From Carya illinoinensis (Eukaryota > Streptophyta > Magnoliopsida > Fagales > Juglandaceae): 64,000 bases of DNA. The notes under the pieces were generated by a model, which saw only the letters and a program-made list of their open reading frames with translations, searched no databases and was not told where the DNA came from. Positions 1-11,210 of this stretch are shown here, piece by piece; position 1 is the stretch's first letter; every line of letters starts with the position of its first letter. The stretch covers positions 24,020,501 through 24,084,500 of the forward strand of contig NC_056758.1 in NCBI RefSeq assembly GCF_018687715.1, written 5' to 3'. The translations under genes were made by a program, and so were the position numbers.

Positions 1-96
1 TTTTTTTAAATCTCAATTCTAACTTTTTCAAATCTCAAAAATAATAATATTATTAAAAAATAATATTATAACAATATTTTATTCAACTTTTAACTT
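1..96. mobile_element. Left part of an AT-rich MITE-like element, interrupted by the CRM-like insertion
   Basis: The AT-rich stretch (runs of aataataat, caaatctcaa, ttcaactttt) matches the core of related copies at 40319-40684, 52553-52745 and 53112-53290. The remainder of the copy resumes at 7051, directly after the retrotransposon, and ends in a TIR-like 'ctatccaaa'. It has no coding capacity. Its left end lies outside the window. The family assignment rests on internal similarity only. Confidence 0.5.
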
Positions 97-874
97 TGAT
101 GGGAACCAAGGCAAGCCTACTCTTAAAGATCCTTTGCAAGTGCCAGATGGGCCAATTACAAGATCGGGAGCCAAAAAGATCAAGGAAGCAATGCAAGAAT
201 TAGTACAAACCACTTGGGAAGAAGCTAGCAAGAGCCCAACACTCAAGATGGGCTTGAAAGAAAAAGAACCAGCTTTGATCCACTTGATCCAAGTTGTGGA
301 AGACTTGACTTAGAAATATGGCCTTTAGATATTAAGGTTTTCAATTTGTTTAAAGGATTTTTATTATTAGTTTTGAATAAGTGGGCTTGAGGATGGTTAA
401 CCCACACGTCTTACTTATTTGAAATAGGGTTTAGAAGTACTGTAGCATGGCACTGTTCACGCTACAGTACCCGCGGCTACTGTTCACCAAGGGCATTTTT
501 GAGAGAAAGGGTCTCAAACTTTAGTCTAGGGTTTTATCATGTTTTGGGGAGGGTATTTAAAGGATGTAGCAGCCATTTCAAGGCAGACATTATTTTATTT
601 CGAATTTTAATTGTGAGTGAGTTTTCTCCTCTTGTTCTTAATTGAACTCTTGAACTTATCAAAGGTAAATCACAACCTTTGTGGCGTTCCTCCTCGTAAT
701 TTGGGTTCTTGAGACGAGATTTCAAAGGGTCTAGATTTTGATATAATCTAGGTTCTTGAAACGAGTTCTCAACGGGTCTAAATTCTCCATCCATAGACTT
801 GAGTTTGGTGTTCTTGGGTAAGTTTTCAAATTGATTGTGGGTTCAAGGGATTCTCTTCCCGCGGGTTCATATCA
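97..874 (+). repeat. 5' LTR of the CRM-like element
   Basis: 778 bp, TG...CA ends. Its first 216 bp repeat the end of the polyprotein frame found in the 3' LTR, so this LTR carries a promoterless copy of the C-terminal coding segment. The downstream boundary is fixed by the primer site at 877. Confidence 0.93.
554..562 (+). promoter_or_regulatory. TATA-like box in the 5' LTR
   Basis: TATTTAAAG lies about 320 bp before the LTR end and is preserved in the 3' LTR near 6730. It is the best core-promoter candidate for the element and would put the start of R near 585-595. No transcript evidence is available here. Confidence 0.4.
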
Positions 875-876
875 TT

Positions 877-895
877 TGGTATCAAAGCCAGGTTT
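877..895 (+). promoter_or_regulatory. Primer binding site, initiator tRNA-Met type
   Basis: TGGTATCAAAGCCAGG begins two bases after the 5' LTR. It matches the standard plant iMet primer site (TGGTATCAGAGC) with one substitution. This fixes the 5' LTR edge and the + orientation. Confidence 0.88.
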
Positions 896-1606
896 CCATT
901 CAGGTCTAATTCTATCTTTTGTTTATTGCATCTTTAATTCTAGAGCTTCATTATTCTAAGGTTCCAAAGAAAAAAAAAAGTGCAGAAATTCATTTTTCCT
1001 AGAGCTGCGAAAATTTGCACCATTTAGGGTTGAAATTTCTATGGTTTTATTGATTCCCATCTATTTCCTTGTCAATTTTTATGTGTTTGAATTCAATTGT
1101 TTGATTATCCCAATTGAATATTTCTGTTTGTGGATGAATTGTTGAGAAAAGAAAAGAAAAGAAAAGAAAGGAAAAAAAAAATCGTCAAGAAAAAAAAAAG
1201 TGTAGAAAAAACCAAAAATTTTTTCTTGAGCCTTTCATCATTGGGGTTGTGCATCCTTCATTATAGTTGGTATTTTGTGTTACAGTCACTCTTCCATTCG
1301 TATAATTTCCATGATTCTCATGTCGTTTCTTTCCTTCCGTATTTCTCTTGTTCTTGTTTCTTAGATCTAATTGCTAGTTGGGATTAAACAAGGTTGCTTT
1401 GTCTTGATTGAGTTCAATTAGTTCTGAAAGAACTTGAGTGGGAAAACTCGAGATAAAAGGCAAGAGAGTGTGAGATTATTATCGAAAAAAAAAGCCAATT
1501 CAGAGTGAAACACGAGTGGAGTGCCATCATTTGAGTGTAAACACGTAAGGGAGCGTGTGAGGTCCTTTCTTTTTCTGCTAACATTTTATTTTTGCTGCAC
1601 ATTACA
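896..1606 (+). other. Untranslated leader of the CRM-like element
   Basis: About 0.7 kb between the primer site and the gag ATG. It includes an A-rich low-complexity run (1143-1210). I see no coding signal; a short ORF here is lysine-rich low complexity. Confidence 0.7.
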
Positions 1607-4600
1607 ATGTCTCACCGCAGTGGCTCATCACCCAAGGGGATAGCAGATAACTCATTTGTGTTGCAAGCCATGCAACAACAGTTTGAGCGGATGAACATGC
1701 TATTGGGACAAATGGAGGATAGCTTGAATCAACAACAAGCAGAGATTAGAAATTTGCAAGGTGGGAGAAATCGGAGGCGACGTGAGCCTAGGGTTGAAAA
1801 TGCATATGAGAATGAAGGAGATGATGAGGATGAGGAAGACCTAACATCTGAAATTGGGTTGGGTAGACATAGAGGAGTTAGGCGTGAAAGAGGATTTGAG
1901 GGGAACCTAGGGGGTCGGGATGATGTCGATAGAGACTTGGGGAGTATCAAAATGACAATACCATCTTTCCAAGGTAGAACTGACCCAGAGGTTTATCTAG
2001 AGTGGGAGAAAAAAATAAATTTGGTATTTGATTGTCATAATTACTCTGAGGAGAAGAAAGTAAAGTTGGCAGTAATTGAATTCACTGATTATGCTATTAT
2101 TTGGTGGGATCAAGTAGTGACCACTAGGAGGAGGAATCATGAGAGGCCTATAGAGACATGGGGAGAGTTGAAAGCTCTCATGAGGCGGAGATTTGTACCT
2201 AGTCACTACTATAGGGACCTTTATCAAAAGCTCCAAAATCTTATACAAGGGTCTAGGAGTGTGGAGGATTACCATAAGGAGATGGAGGTGGCTATGATTC
2301 GGGCTAATGTAGAGGAGGACCGGGAGGCCACCATGGCTAGATTTTTGAGTGGTTTGAATAGAGATATAGCCAATGTGGTTGAATTGCAACATTATGTGGA
2401 GATCGAGGACATGGTGCACATGGCTATGAAGGTGGAGAGGCAATTAAAGAGAAAAGGGATAGCAAGGTACACTTTGGTTTCTAGCACTACTTGGAAATCA
2501 AAGTGGGATAGGAATGATCCTGCTGAAGCAAAGAGAAAGATCGAACAACCTAAGGGCAAAGATGAGGGACCTAGCAGCAAAGCCAAAGTAGAATCTTAAA
2601 CTTCAAGGAATAGAGATATTAAATGTTTTAAGTGTTTGGGTTCAGGGCACATTGCTTCTCAATGTCCAAATAGGCGAGTGATGATTATGCGTGACAATGG
2701 AGAGGTGATGATTGAGAGTGAGGATGATCGTGATGGAGTGCCCGAGTTGGTTGATGCTAGTGATGACGAAGGAGTGATATACGCTGTGAGTGAGTCTCTT
2801 GTTGCTAGGCGTGCTCTCAACACACACATTAAGGTGGATGATGCCGAGCAACAGAGAGAGAACATTTTCCATACTAGATGTCACGTCAACAGCAAAGTAT
2901 GTAGTATGATCATTGATGGAGGGAGTTGTACTAATGTGGCTAGCACTACTTTGGTTGAGAAATTGAATTTACCAACCTTAAAACACTCTAGACCATACAA
3001 ATTGCAGTGGTTGAATGATTGTGGGGAAGTTAGGGTGGATAGACAAGTGTTAGTTCTTTTTTCAATTGGGAGGTATCAGGATGAGGTGGTTTGTGATGTT
3101 GTACCTATGCATGCTGGCCATATTTTGTTGGGGAGGCCGTGGCAGTATGATAGGAGGGTGACACATGATGGGTTCAAAAACATGTACAGCTTTGTAAAGG
3201 AGGGCAAAACAATCAAGCTTGCTCCTTTAACTCCAAGCCAGGTCTATGAAGACCAACTGAAACTGAAAAGTGAGGTTGCTCAGAAAAGAAAGAGTGAAAG
3301 TGAGAGTGATCAAAAGAGAAAGAGTAAAAATGAGAGTGATCAAAAAAGAATGAGTGAAAAAGAGATTGAGCAGAAAAGAAAAAGTGATAGTGAAAATGAG
3401 CACAAAAAAAAGAGTGAAAAAGAAAGTAGAGATGTGGCTGAGAGTAGAGAACAAAGAGTAGAGCCACAAGAGAAAAAAAAAAAAAAAGAGTCTGTAGAGA
3501 GGAAAGGAAAGACAAAAGTGAGTTTCTATGCCAGAGAGAGTGAGGTTAAGAGGGCTTTCTTCGCAGATCGCCCTATGATTTTTCTTGTTTATAAAGAGTT
3601 TTATCTTACTCTTGATGACACTCACCAGTCTCTTCCTAGTTTGGCTATTTCCTTGTTGTAGGAGTTTGATGATGTATTCCCAGAGGAGATGCCTAATGAG
3701 TTGCCACCCATTAGAGGCATTGAGCATCAGATTGATTTTGTACCTGGAGCTGCTATTCCAAACCGACCAACCTATAGGAGTAATCCAGAGGAGACAAAGG
3801 AGCTTCAGAGGCAAGTTGTGGACTTGATGAGCAAGGGGTACGTGAGGGAGAGCATGAGCCCATGTGCAGTACTAGTGCTATTAGTGCCAAAAAAGGATGG
3901 GACATGAAGAATGTGTGTTGATTGCAAGGCGGTCAACAATATTACGGTAAAGTATCGGCATCCCATACCTAGATTAGATGATATGCTTGATGAATTGCAT
4001 GGCTCTTGTCTTTTTAGTAAAATTGATCTTAAAAGTGGGTACCATCAAATTAGAATGAAAGAGGGTGATGAATGGAAAACTGCTTTTAAGACCAAGTATG
4101 GCCTTTATGAATGGTTGGTTATGCCATTTGGACTTACAAATGCGCCCAGTACTTTCATGAGATTGATGAACCATGTCCTACGTGCATTCATTGGCAAGTT
4201 TGTGGTCGTGTATTTTGATGATATCCTAGTGTACAGCAAGGACTTAAATGAGCATATTGAGCATTTGAGATGTGTGTTTAATGTGTTGAGGTGTGAAAAG
4301 TTGTGTGCTAATTTCAAGAAATGTACCTTTTGCATGGAAAGAGTTGTTTTTCTTGGATATGTTGTTAGGACAAAGGGTATTGAGGTGGATGAAGAGAAAG
4401 TCAAGGCCATCAAGGAGTGGCCAACGCCGAAGAGCATCACTGAGGTAAGAAGCTTCCATAGCTTAGCAAGCTTTTATCGACGTTTTGTTAAAGACTTTAG
4501 CACCATTGCTGCACCACTCACTGAAGTCATTAAAAAGAATGTTGGGTTTCATTGGGGGGTTATTCAAGAGAATGCTTTTGCCACCATTAAAGAAAGGTTG

Positions 4601-6487
4601 TGCTCTGCACCTGTGCTAGCATTACCTGATTTTAACAAAGCTTTTGAGATTGAATGTGATGCTTCAGGTATAGGGATTGGAGCTGTTTTGATGCAGGATA
4701 GGCGGCCCATAGCCTTCTTCAGTGAAAAGTTAAGTGGGGCCTCACTCAAGTACCCTACTTATGACAAAGAGCTTTATGCTCTTGTTCGTGCATTGGAGAC
4801 TTGGCAGCACTACCTATGGCCTAGGGAATTTGTGATCCACACTGATCATGAATCATTAAAGCATCTCAAGGGTCAAGGTAAGTTGAATAAAAGGCATGCT
4901 CGTTGGATGGAATACATTGAGACATTTCCATATGTCATCTGTTACAAGCAAGGTAAGGAGAACATTGTTGCTAATGCTTTATCTCGAAGGTATGTACTTC
5001 TTACTTCTATGAGTGCTAAGATGCTTGGGTTTGAATATGTGAAAGACCTATATGCCGATGACGCTGACTTCTCTCATGTGTACATGGCATGTGATAAGGC
5101 GGCATTTGGTAAGTTTTACAAGCATGAGGGTTAGTTGTTTAAAGAAAACAAACTTTGTGTGCCAAGTTGTTCTATGCGTGAATTACTAGTGCGTGAGGCA
5201 CATGGTGGGGGATTAATGGGACACTTTGGTGTCAAGAAGACTTTGGATATTTTGCATGAACATTTCTTTTGGCCTAAGATGAAGAGAGATGTCACTCGCA
5301 TTTGTGGCAGATGCATTACATGTAGGAAGGCCAAATCTAAAGTGTTGCCACATGGGTTGTATACACTCTTACCCGTTCCTAGTGAACCATGGGTCGACAT
5401 ATCTATGGATTTTGTTTTGAGGCTACCTAGGACAAAATGGGGTAGAGATTCTATTTTTGTGGTTGTGGATAGATTTAGTAAGATGGCACATTTCATTACA
5501 TGCCATAAAACAAATGATGCCACAAACATAGCTGACTTGTTTTTCAGGGAGATAGTACGACTCCATGGTGTTCCCAAGAGTATTGTTTCTGATAGGGATG
5601 TTAAATTCCTTAGCTACTTTTGGAAGGTGTTGTGGGGGAAATTGGGTACCAAGCTCTTATTTTCCACTACTTTTCATCCGCAGACTGATGGTCAGACTAA
5701 AGTAGTTAATAGGACCTTAACTCAGCTTTTACGCACTGTTGTTCATAAGAATTTAAAAACTTGGGAGGATTGTTTGCCATTCATAGAGTTTGCATATAAT
5801 AGGACCATGCATACTACTACTTCATATTCTCCTTTTGAAATTGTTTATGGATTCAATCCACTTACCCCTTTAGATTTGATGCTTTTACCGATTGATGGCA
5901 GGAGTAGCTTGGATGGACAAAAGAAGGCGGAATTGGTGAAGTCACTTCATGAGAGGGTACGGTTTCAAATTGTGCAAAAGAATGAAAGGGTTGCTTCCCA
6001 AGCCAATAAAGGGCGAAGGTGTGTCATCTTTGAACCTGGAGATTGGGTTTGGGTTCACATGCGCAAAGAAAGATTCCCAGTTCATCGGAGGACTAAGTTG
6101 CATCCTCGAGGAGATGGACCTTTCCAAATCCTTGAGAAAATTAATGACAATGCCTATAAAGTGGATCTCCCATGTGAGTATAATGTGTCTGCTACCTTTA
6201 ATGTTTCTGATCTTTCTCCTTTTGATGTAGGTGAAGATTCGAGGTCGAATCCTTTTGAGGAGAGGGGGAATGATGGGAACCAAGGCAAACCTACTCTTAA
6301 AGATCCTTTGCAAGTTCCAGATGGGCCAATTACAAGATCAAAAGCCAAGAAGATCAAGGAAGCAATGCAAGGATTAGTACAAACTACTTGGGAAGAAGCT
6401 AGCAAGAGCCCAACACTCAAGATGGGCTTGAAAGAAGAAGAACCAGCTTTGATCCAGTTGATCCAAGTTGTGGAAGACTTGACTTAG
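1607..6487 (+). pseudogene. Gag-pol polyprotein of the CRM-like element, four in-frame stops
   Basis: This would be a single 1,626-residue retrotransposon polyprotein. The ATG at 1607 is used; the 15 bases upstream in the same frame start at TTG. The frame is unbroken by indels from 1607 to 6487 but carries TAA 2597-2599, TAG 3659-3661, TGA 3905-3907 and TAG 5132-5134. Capsid comes first, then a zinc knuckle C-x2-C-x4-H-x4-C at 2624-2665. The protease site reads DGGS near 2915 in place of the usual D-S/T-G. A lysine/glutamate/serine-rich spacer is at 3270-3500. RT has YFDD at 4211-4222. RNase H lies about 4640-4990 and an HHCC zinc finger about 5180-5330. The integrase core has Asp at 5408 and Asp at 5591. 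The residue 36 codons after the second Asp, where the catalytic Glu belongs, is Lys (aaa, 5699-5701). The C-terminus crosses the polypurine tract and ends 217 bp inside the 3' LTR. The copy cannot be functional. Confidence 0.9.
6257..6270 (+). promoter_or_regulatory. Polypurine tract of the CRM-like element
   Basis: GAGGAGAGGGGGAA directly abuts the 3' LTR start TGATGGG. It is the plus-strand primer site in reverse transcription. It lies inside the polyprotein reading frame. Confidence 0.85.
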
Positions 6488-7050
6488 AAATATGGCCTTT
6501 AGATATTAAGGTTTTCAATTTGTTTAAAGGATTTTTATTATTAGTTTTGAATAAGTGGGCTTGAGGATGCTTAACCCACACATGTCTTACTTATTTGAAA
6601 TAGGGTTTAGAAGTACTGTAGCATGACATTATTCACGCTACAGTACCCGCGGCTACTGTTCACCAAGGACATTTTTGAGAGAAAGGGTCTCAAACTTTAG
6701 TCTAGGGTTTTATCATGTTTTGGGGAGGGTATTTAAAGGATGTAGCAGCCATTTCAAGGCAGACATTATTTTATTTCGAATTTTAATTGTGAGTGAGTTT
6801 TCTCCTCTTGTTCTTAATTGAACTCTTGAACTTATCAAAGGTAAATCACAACCTTTGTGGCGTTCCTCCTCATAATTTGGGTTCTTGAGACGAGATTTCA
6901 AAGGGTCTAGATTTTGATATAATCTATGTTCTTGAAACGAGTTCTCAACGGGTCTAAATTCTCCATCCATAGACTTGAGTTTGGTGTTCTTGGGTAAGTT
7001 TTCAAATTGATTGTGGGTTCAAGGGATTCTCTTCCCGCGGGTTCATATCA
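6271..7050 (+). repeat. 3' LTR of the CRM-like element
   Basis: 780 bp, about 98% identical to the 5' LTR, including a 2-nt indel in the cacac(at)gtctt segment. It encodes the last 71 residues of the polyprotein. Confidence 0.93.
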
Positions 7051-7112
7051 AACTTTTATATAAAACCACATCATCTCATCTCACTATCCAAATAACCTCT
7101 TAGTTCTTATAT
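7051..7112. mobile_element. Right part of the interrupted MITE-like element
   Basis: It starts with the second AACTT and continues with 'catctcatctcac' and 'tatccaaataacctctta', the end sequence of the family. Joined across the retrotransposon it restores a single element end. Confidence 0.5.
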
Positions 7113-7783
7113 TATACTTTTAAAATAATTTTACTCCCTATTGAGAAGCATCTCATCCATATAATTCTCATAATAAATTTTCAATTTCCAATATGTTAAT
7201 GTTTTTTAACCCTAATGGATTCACTTTATAATTAGTAAGGAAAATAATGTTAAAACGAACACATGTTTTTTATACATTAAGTGCATATTTGGGATTTTGG
7301 TATAAACTATATAGTTCATAGTCTAAGTAAAAAGTTCTACTACTAAAAGTTATTTATTGTTTATTAACTATATGTTTAAAACACATCCAAATATGTTACA
7401 TTTATTTGAAAACAAATTAAAAAAGTGATTTTTGAGGTAGAAATGACATAAAATATAATTTAATTTTTTAAAATTATGATCATACCCTTAAAAGTTTGAA
7501 AGTTGTAATTATCTAAAAGTTGTATGGATATTCTTGCATATTGATAATTTTTTTTAAAATTGGGATTAAGTTCTGCATTATCTAAAAAAACACGTTTGAG
7601 GAAAAGCAAATTCTGGAACCGACCATCACCGATTAGAACCAGCTGCCATAGTCCAAAACTAGTCGAAACCGGTAGAGAATCGATCGACTGGTAGTAAAAA
7701 ATATTAGAAACCGACATTGATAGGTTCGGTTTGAACCATGTTCAATCCAGCCAACCGACTGATATAATATATATTATTATATA
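7113..7783. other. Intergenic DNA, no gene recognised
   Basis: AT-rich sequence. 7600-7740 carries repeated 'accgg', 'aaccgac' and 'ttcggtttgaacc' words, similar to 38165-38290 and 40770-40820. That suggests an old dispersed repeat, but I cannot delimit it. Confidence 0.5.
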
Positions 7784-8484
7784 TGTTGATACTCTAAAAA
7801 TAGCAAAATGGGCCAAAAAAGGAAAAGAGTCATTCCCAACCCATTGAGGCAATTCGGGCCTCAAATGGATTAGTCTGGTGCCCCCGACAATGGTTTGGTG
7901 CTCCACGTACGATGTTGATGCGTACATTCATGGTGGTGAAAGGAAATAAGTGTAGAGAAAATAAAAGAGATGGACGCACATATTTACATGGTTCGGCATA
8001 ATGCCTACATCCACGGGCGTTTGAGGAGGAGGAATCCATTATAATATTTTTGTTTACAGTTTCTCATAATATCTCATTCCTCACTACACATAGTTGGCTT
8101 CAAATACATTTACTAGAGATGAACACTTGCGTTGGAGCCTTCTGTCCAAAGGTTGAAGGAGGAGTTGAAGAAGAAGAAGTAGAAGATGGAGAAGAAAGAA
8201 GAAGACCCCCCTTAAGTCGTCTGGGCTTCTCCTTTTAAGATGATCCCCTGTCCGCGTGCCTCCTGACTCCCCCTACCCTGCCTTCTGACCCCCCCATGCT
8301 TGCCTGACACTCTTTTCACTTCCCGACAACCCACCCTACTCCCTGACCCCATGGCTCCTGACCCCTACCTCATGCGCCCCTTAACACCCCATGCCTCCTC
8401 ACCCCTATTGTCTCTTCTTGTTCCTTGTTGGGCCTGGTGGGCTAGGCTTGGTCCTTGAGCCCTAGTGTTTTATTCCCCTCACAG
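7784..8484 (-). repeat. LTR of the Tat-like host, uninterrupted copy (3' LTR if one element)
   Basis: 701 bp. It contains the 'ggttcggcataatgcct' motif shared with 29040-29056, and a C-rich end with repeats of 'cctgac'. It aligns to the interrupted copy over its whole length with roughly 20% divergence and an extra block of about 90 bp near 8028-8118. Confidence 0.6.
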
Positions 8485-8639
8485 TTCTTTGTAGTTCTTA
8501 AGGTCAACTTGCTCTAAAAAGAAGATCTTGAGAATCTTCAAAAGTAGAAAATGCAATTGGATTGGTTTACCTGAGTACGTAGGGAAGTAAGTCTCAGGGC
8601 CCAATCCCCATTCATTTGTTCCTCTGGTGTGAGCTGTAA

Positions 8640-8885
8640 AAGATTTCCAAGCGAGAGACAGACTCAACCACGTAATTGCCCAAGCACAAGGCTCATCTTG
8701 GCGAGGTGAGCGGGAGACAGGCTTGACTGTGTAGAGTGCAAGCACGAGGCTCGGCTCGGCTCATCTTGGCAAGGCGAGCGAGAGACAGGCTTAACCGCAT
8801 AGAGTGCAAGCGCGAGCCGATCTGGGCGAGGCGAGCTGGAGGCAGGCTCAATTGCGCAGAGCGCGAGCACATGGCTCATGTGAGT
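8640..8885. repeat. Tandem repeat, unit about 57-70 bp, four copies
   Basis: Successive copies share 'ggcgagcgagagacaggct', 'agagtgcaagc' and 'gaggctc'. Units begin near 8645, 8694, 8763 and 8820. They are GC-rich and diverged. Confidence 0.65.
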
Positions 8886-8904
8886 TTAGGGACCCGGCTT
8901 TGTT

Positions 8905-9420
8905 GGACGGAGGGTCGATGAGTCTAGAAACTTGGCCTTACCCCATAGCGAGTCTATGGACCCGACTTTGTGGTAAGTCTAGGGACTTGGTTTTGTTGAA
9001 CAGGGGGTCGGCGAGTCTCAGAGACTTGGCTTTCCCTGCAACGAGTCTAGGGACCCAATTTCTTGGCAAGTCTAGGAACTATGTTTTGTTGGATGGGGGG
9101 TTGGTGAGTTTCGGAGACTTGGCCTTACTTCACAGTGAGTCTAGGGACCTGACTTCGTGGCTAGTCTAGGGACTCGGGCCTTACCATGTAGTGAGTCTAG
9201 GGACCTGACTTCCTGGCGAGTCTAGGGACTCAGTTTTATTGGACGGAGGGTTGGCGAGTCTCAGAGACTTGGCTTTACCTCACAGCGAGTCTTGAGACCC
9301 AACTTCGTGGCGCGTCTAGGGACTCAGTTTTGTTGGACGATGGGTCGGCAAGTCTCGGAGAGTTGGCCTGACCTCACAGCGAATCTTGGGATCCAACTTC
9401 ATGACGAAAGTGCTTGTCCA
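8905..9420. repeat. Tandem repeat, unit about 92-94 bp, with partial units
   Basis: 'cgagtctcagagacttggc' and 'gagtctagggacc' recur near 8918, 9010, 9102, 9252 and 9346. The 92-94 bp period breaks once, where an extra partial unit of about 57 bp lies near 9180-9250. ORFs running across it are by-products of the repeat. Confidence 0.7.
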
Positions 9421-9951
9421 TACTAAACTGCTCTGTCAGAACGCGGGGCCACGTGGCTGGTGTTCCGCACTATAGGAAGTGATTTGTTAGTAGAAATGAA
9501 TTCACACAAATTTTGAGAGGGACTAACCAGTGAGTTTTAGCACATGTAGTTGATCATTTTGCTTGACTAAAAAATTGTCTATTGCTAGTTGTGATTTCCC
9601 TGCCTTCTCACCCTTCTTCCTTCTTTTTTTCTTTCTTTTTTTTTTTTTTTTTTACTTTTTTAAATTTTAAATTTTATTTTTTAACCCATGTCGTGCCATA
9701 TAACTCTCTCCCATGCCCCAAGCCTAGGCAGATGGGTTTCGAGTAGTGGAGGTGGGTCCAAGCTGACGGGGTGACGAGCTAATGAGGCGAGTTTGAACTG
9801 TGTTTTTGGTGCAAGTATCTCCTGTGCAGATGACTCCTGAGCAAGAGAGGTTTTCCCATGCAGATGAGGTATTGGGTAGATGGGTGCTACTAACTGCCTA
9901 ATGACTCACTCAAAAATGAGTAGCACTAAAGTTATCCTAAGTGCAGGAGGA

Positions 9952-11210
9952 TGTCGTGTAATAATCAGGAATAAATTCCTAGATCGTATCCTCAGGAAAA
10001 GTTGCTTAAAAATCAAACTCGTTGAAAATGGTGAAAAACTTCACAAAGAGAAAATAAAATGATGGTATGTGCAATGGATGGAAAAGGGTACTAGTCATGA
10101 ACTAGATTCATGTTTTTAGATTTTGATTGTCGGATTGGAATGTAAAGGACTAATAAATTAAACTCAGGAATTAATATAACTAAATTAAGAATTAAACTAA
10201 ATTAGGAAGTAATTGACAAAATATGCACTGAAAATTGAAAAGCCCCAAAATTAATGTTTTAAGGTTCATCATTATATTCAAATCATAAATTCTCAAATTA
10301 AACCACCGTAATTGTAATCACTACTAAAATGAAAGCTTAACGAAATGATAAAAATAAATAACATGAATTAAATGAATAACAAATAAATTACTCAAAAGTC
10401 TAAATCAAAATTCTCTAAAATAATTCAGAAACTCAAAACTGAAATGAAATAGCAAGTAGGGAATTGAAAAGATCAAGCCAGTTGAATGGAGATGAAGATT
10501 CGAAGCGGTGGAGGAGGCTGAGCTGCAGTGGCAATTGGACCCCTCAAGGAGTTCTTCAATCTGCTGCAGTGTGAGTGAATGATCCAGTGGAAATTGTGTA
10601 GCTGCATGAATGATCGATTGAATGAATCCTCCTCTCCGAATCTGAACGAAAATCAAAGAAAAAATGAATTCTAGCTGTTTCTCTACTCAAAACCGAGTTT
10701 TCCAGCCCAATGGTCGTCCTAAGATGTAAAAAAATCATATATATACTCTGACGGCAGAATAAACCCTGATCTGTAAAAATGCGATATTCGCTCGAGCGGA
10801 GTGTCGAGTGAATATCGAGCGTTCGACTCTGCCTAAGTTCGCTCGAGCGGCCTGTCGAGCAAACATCGAGCGTTCGACTCTGCCTGAATTTGCTCGAACG
10901 GCCAAATGCCTCCGCTCGAGTGATCTCTTTTCCCGCACCTCGTTGGAGCCCACTGTCGAGCGGAAGTCAAGCGTTTGAATCTGCCTAACTTCGCTCGAGC
11001 GGCCAAAAGCCGCCGCTCGAGAGAAATGTACCATAATCCATATTAATCAGCAGTTGATAAAATTAGAGCAGAAATTCATGCTTTTAATCAATTAAAATCA
11101 CAACTTTGATTTATTCATTTTTCCATATAAAACCAATGATAAAGCAATGAAAGAATTAATATATATTGGTTCCAAAAACATTAAAAATGCAATAATTCAA
11201 CTCAATCACA
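9952..11210 (-). repeat. 3' LTR of the Athila-like element (outer edge approximate)
   Basis: The inner edge is firm: minus-strand TTGGGGG is followed by TGTGATTGAG at 11210. The outer edge is placed at the TGTCG at 9952, giving TG...CA ends and about 1.26 kb, a normal Athila LTR length. Without the second LTR the outer edge could be off by 100 bp or more. Confidence 0.5.
10785..11025. repeat. Palindrome-bearing repeats (CGCTCGAGCG) in the Athila-like LTR
   Basis: The perfect palindrome CGCTCGAGCG or near variants occurs about six times in 240 bp. It is embedded in diverged units of about 60 bp sharing 'cgagcgttcgactctgcct'. A minus ORF of 99 codons across the array is not credible as a gene. 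Confidence 0.7.

Larger units (their letters stand above)
97..7050 (+). mobile_element. Complete CRM-like Ty3/gypsy chromovirus, coding region decayed
   Basis: This is a full LTR retrotransposon of 6,954 bp. The LTRs (97-874 and 6271-7050) begin TGATGGG and end ATATCA. The element is flanked by an exact 5-bp target duplication AACTT (92-96 and 7051-7055). An initiator tRNA-Met primer site follows the 5' LTR and a polypurine tract precedes the 3' LTR. Domain order is capsid, zinc knuckle, protease, RT, RNase H, integrase, which is Ty3/gypsy order. The coding frame running into the 3' LTR and the short C-terminal tail without an evident chromodomain suggest the CRM clade, but this clade call is tentative. 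I count about 17 substitutions and one 2-nt indel between the LTRs (about 2.2%). It inserted into a MITE-like element. Confidence 0.9.
8485..9951 (-). other. Internal remnant of the Tat-like host with tandem repeats
   Basis: No coding region is recognised. On the minus strand this is the segment upstream of the 3' LTR. It is dominated by two tandem arrays (8640-8885 and 8905-9420), then a T-rich run at 9620-9660. The base next to the LTR is only weakly purine-rich on the minus strand, so I cannot confirm a polypurine tract. Confidence 0.45.

Noticed and set aside
3213..3814. Long minus ORFs opposite the CRM-like gag-pol
   Set aside because: Shadows of the lysine/glutamate-rich coding strand.
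10735..11034. 99-codon minus ORF over the CGCTCGAGCG repeats
   Set aside because: Generated by GC-rich tandem repeats within an LTR.
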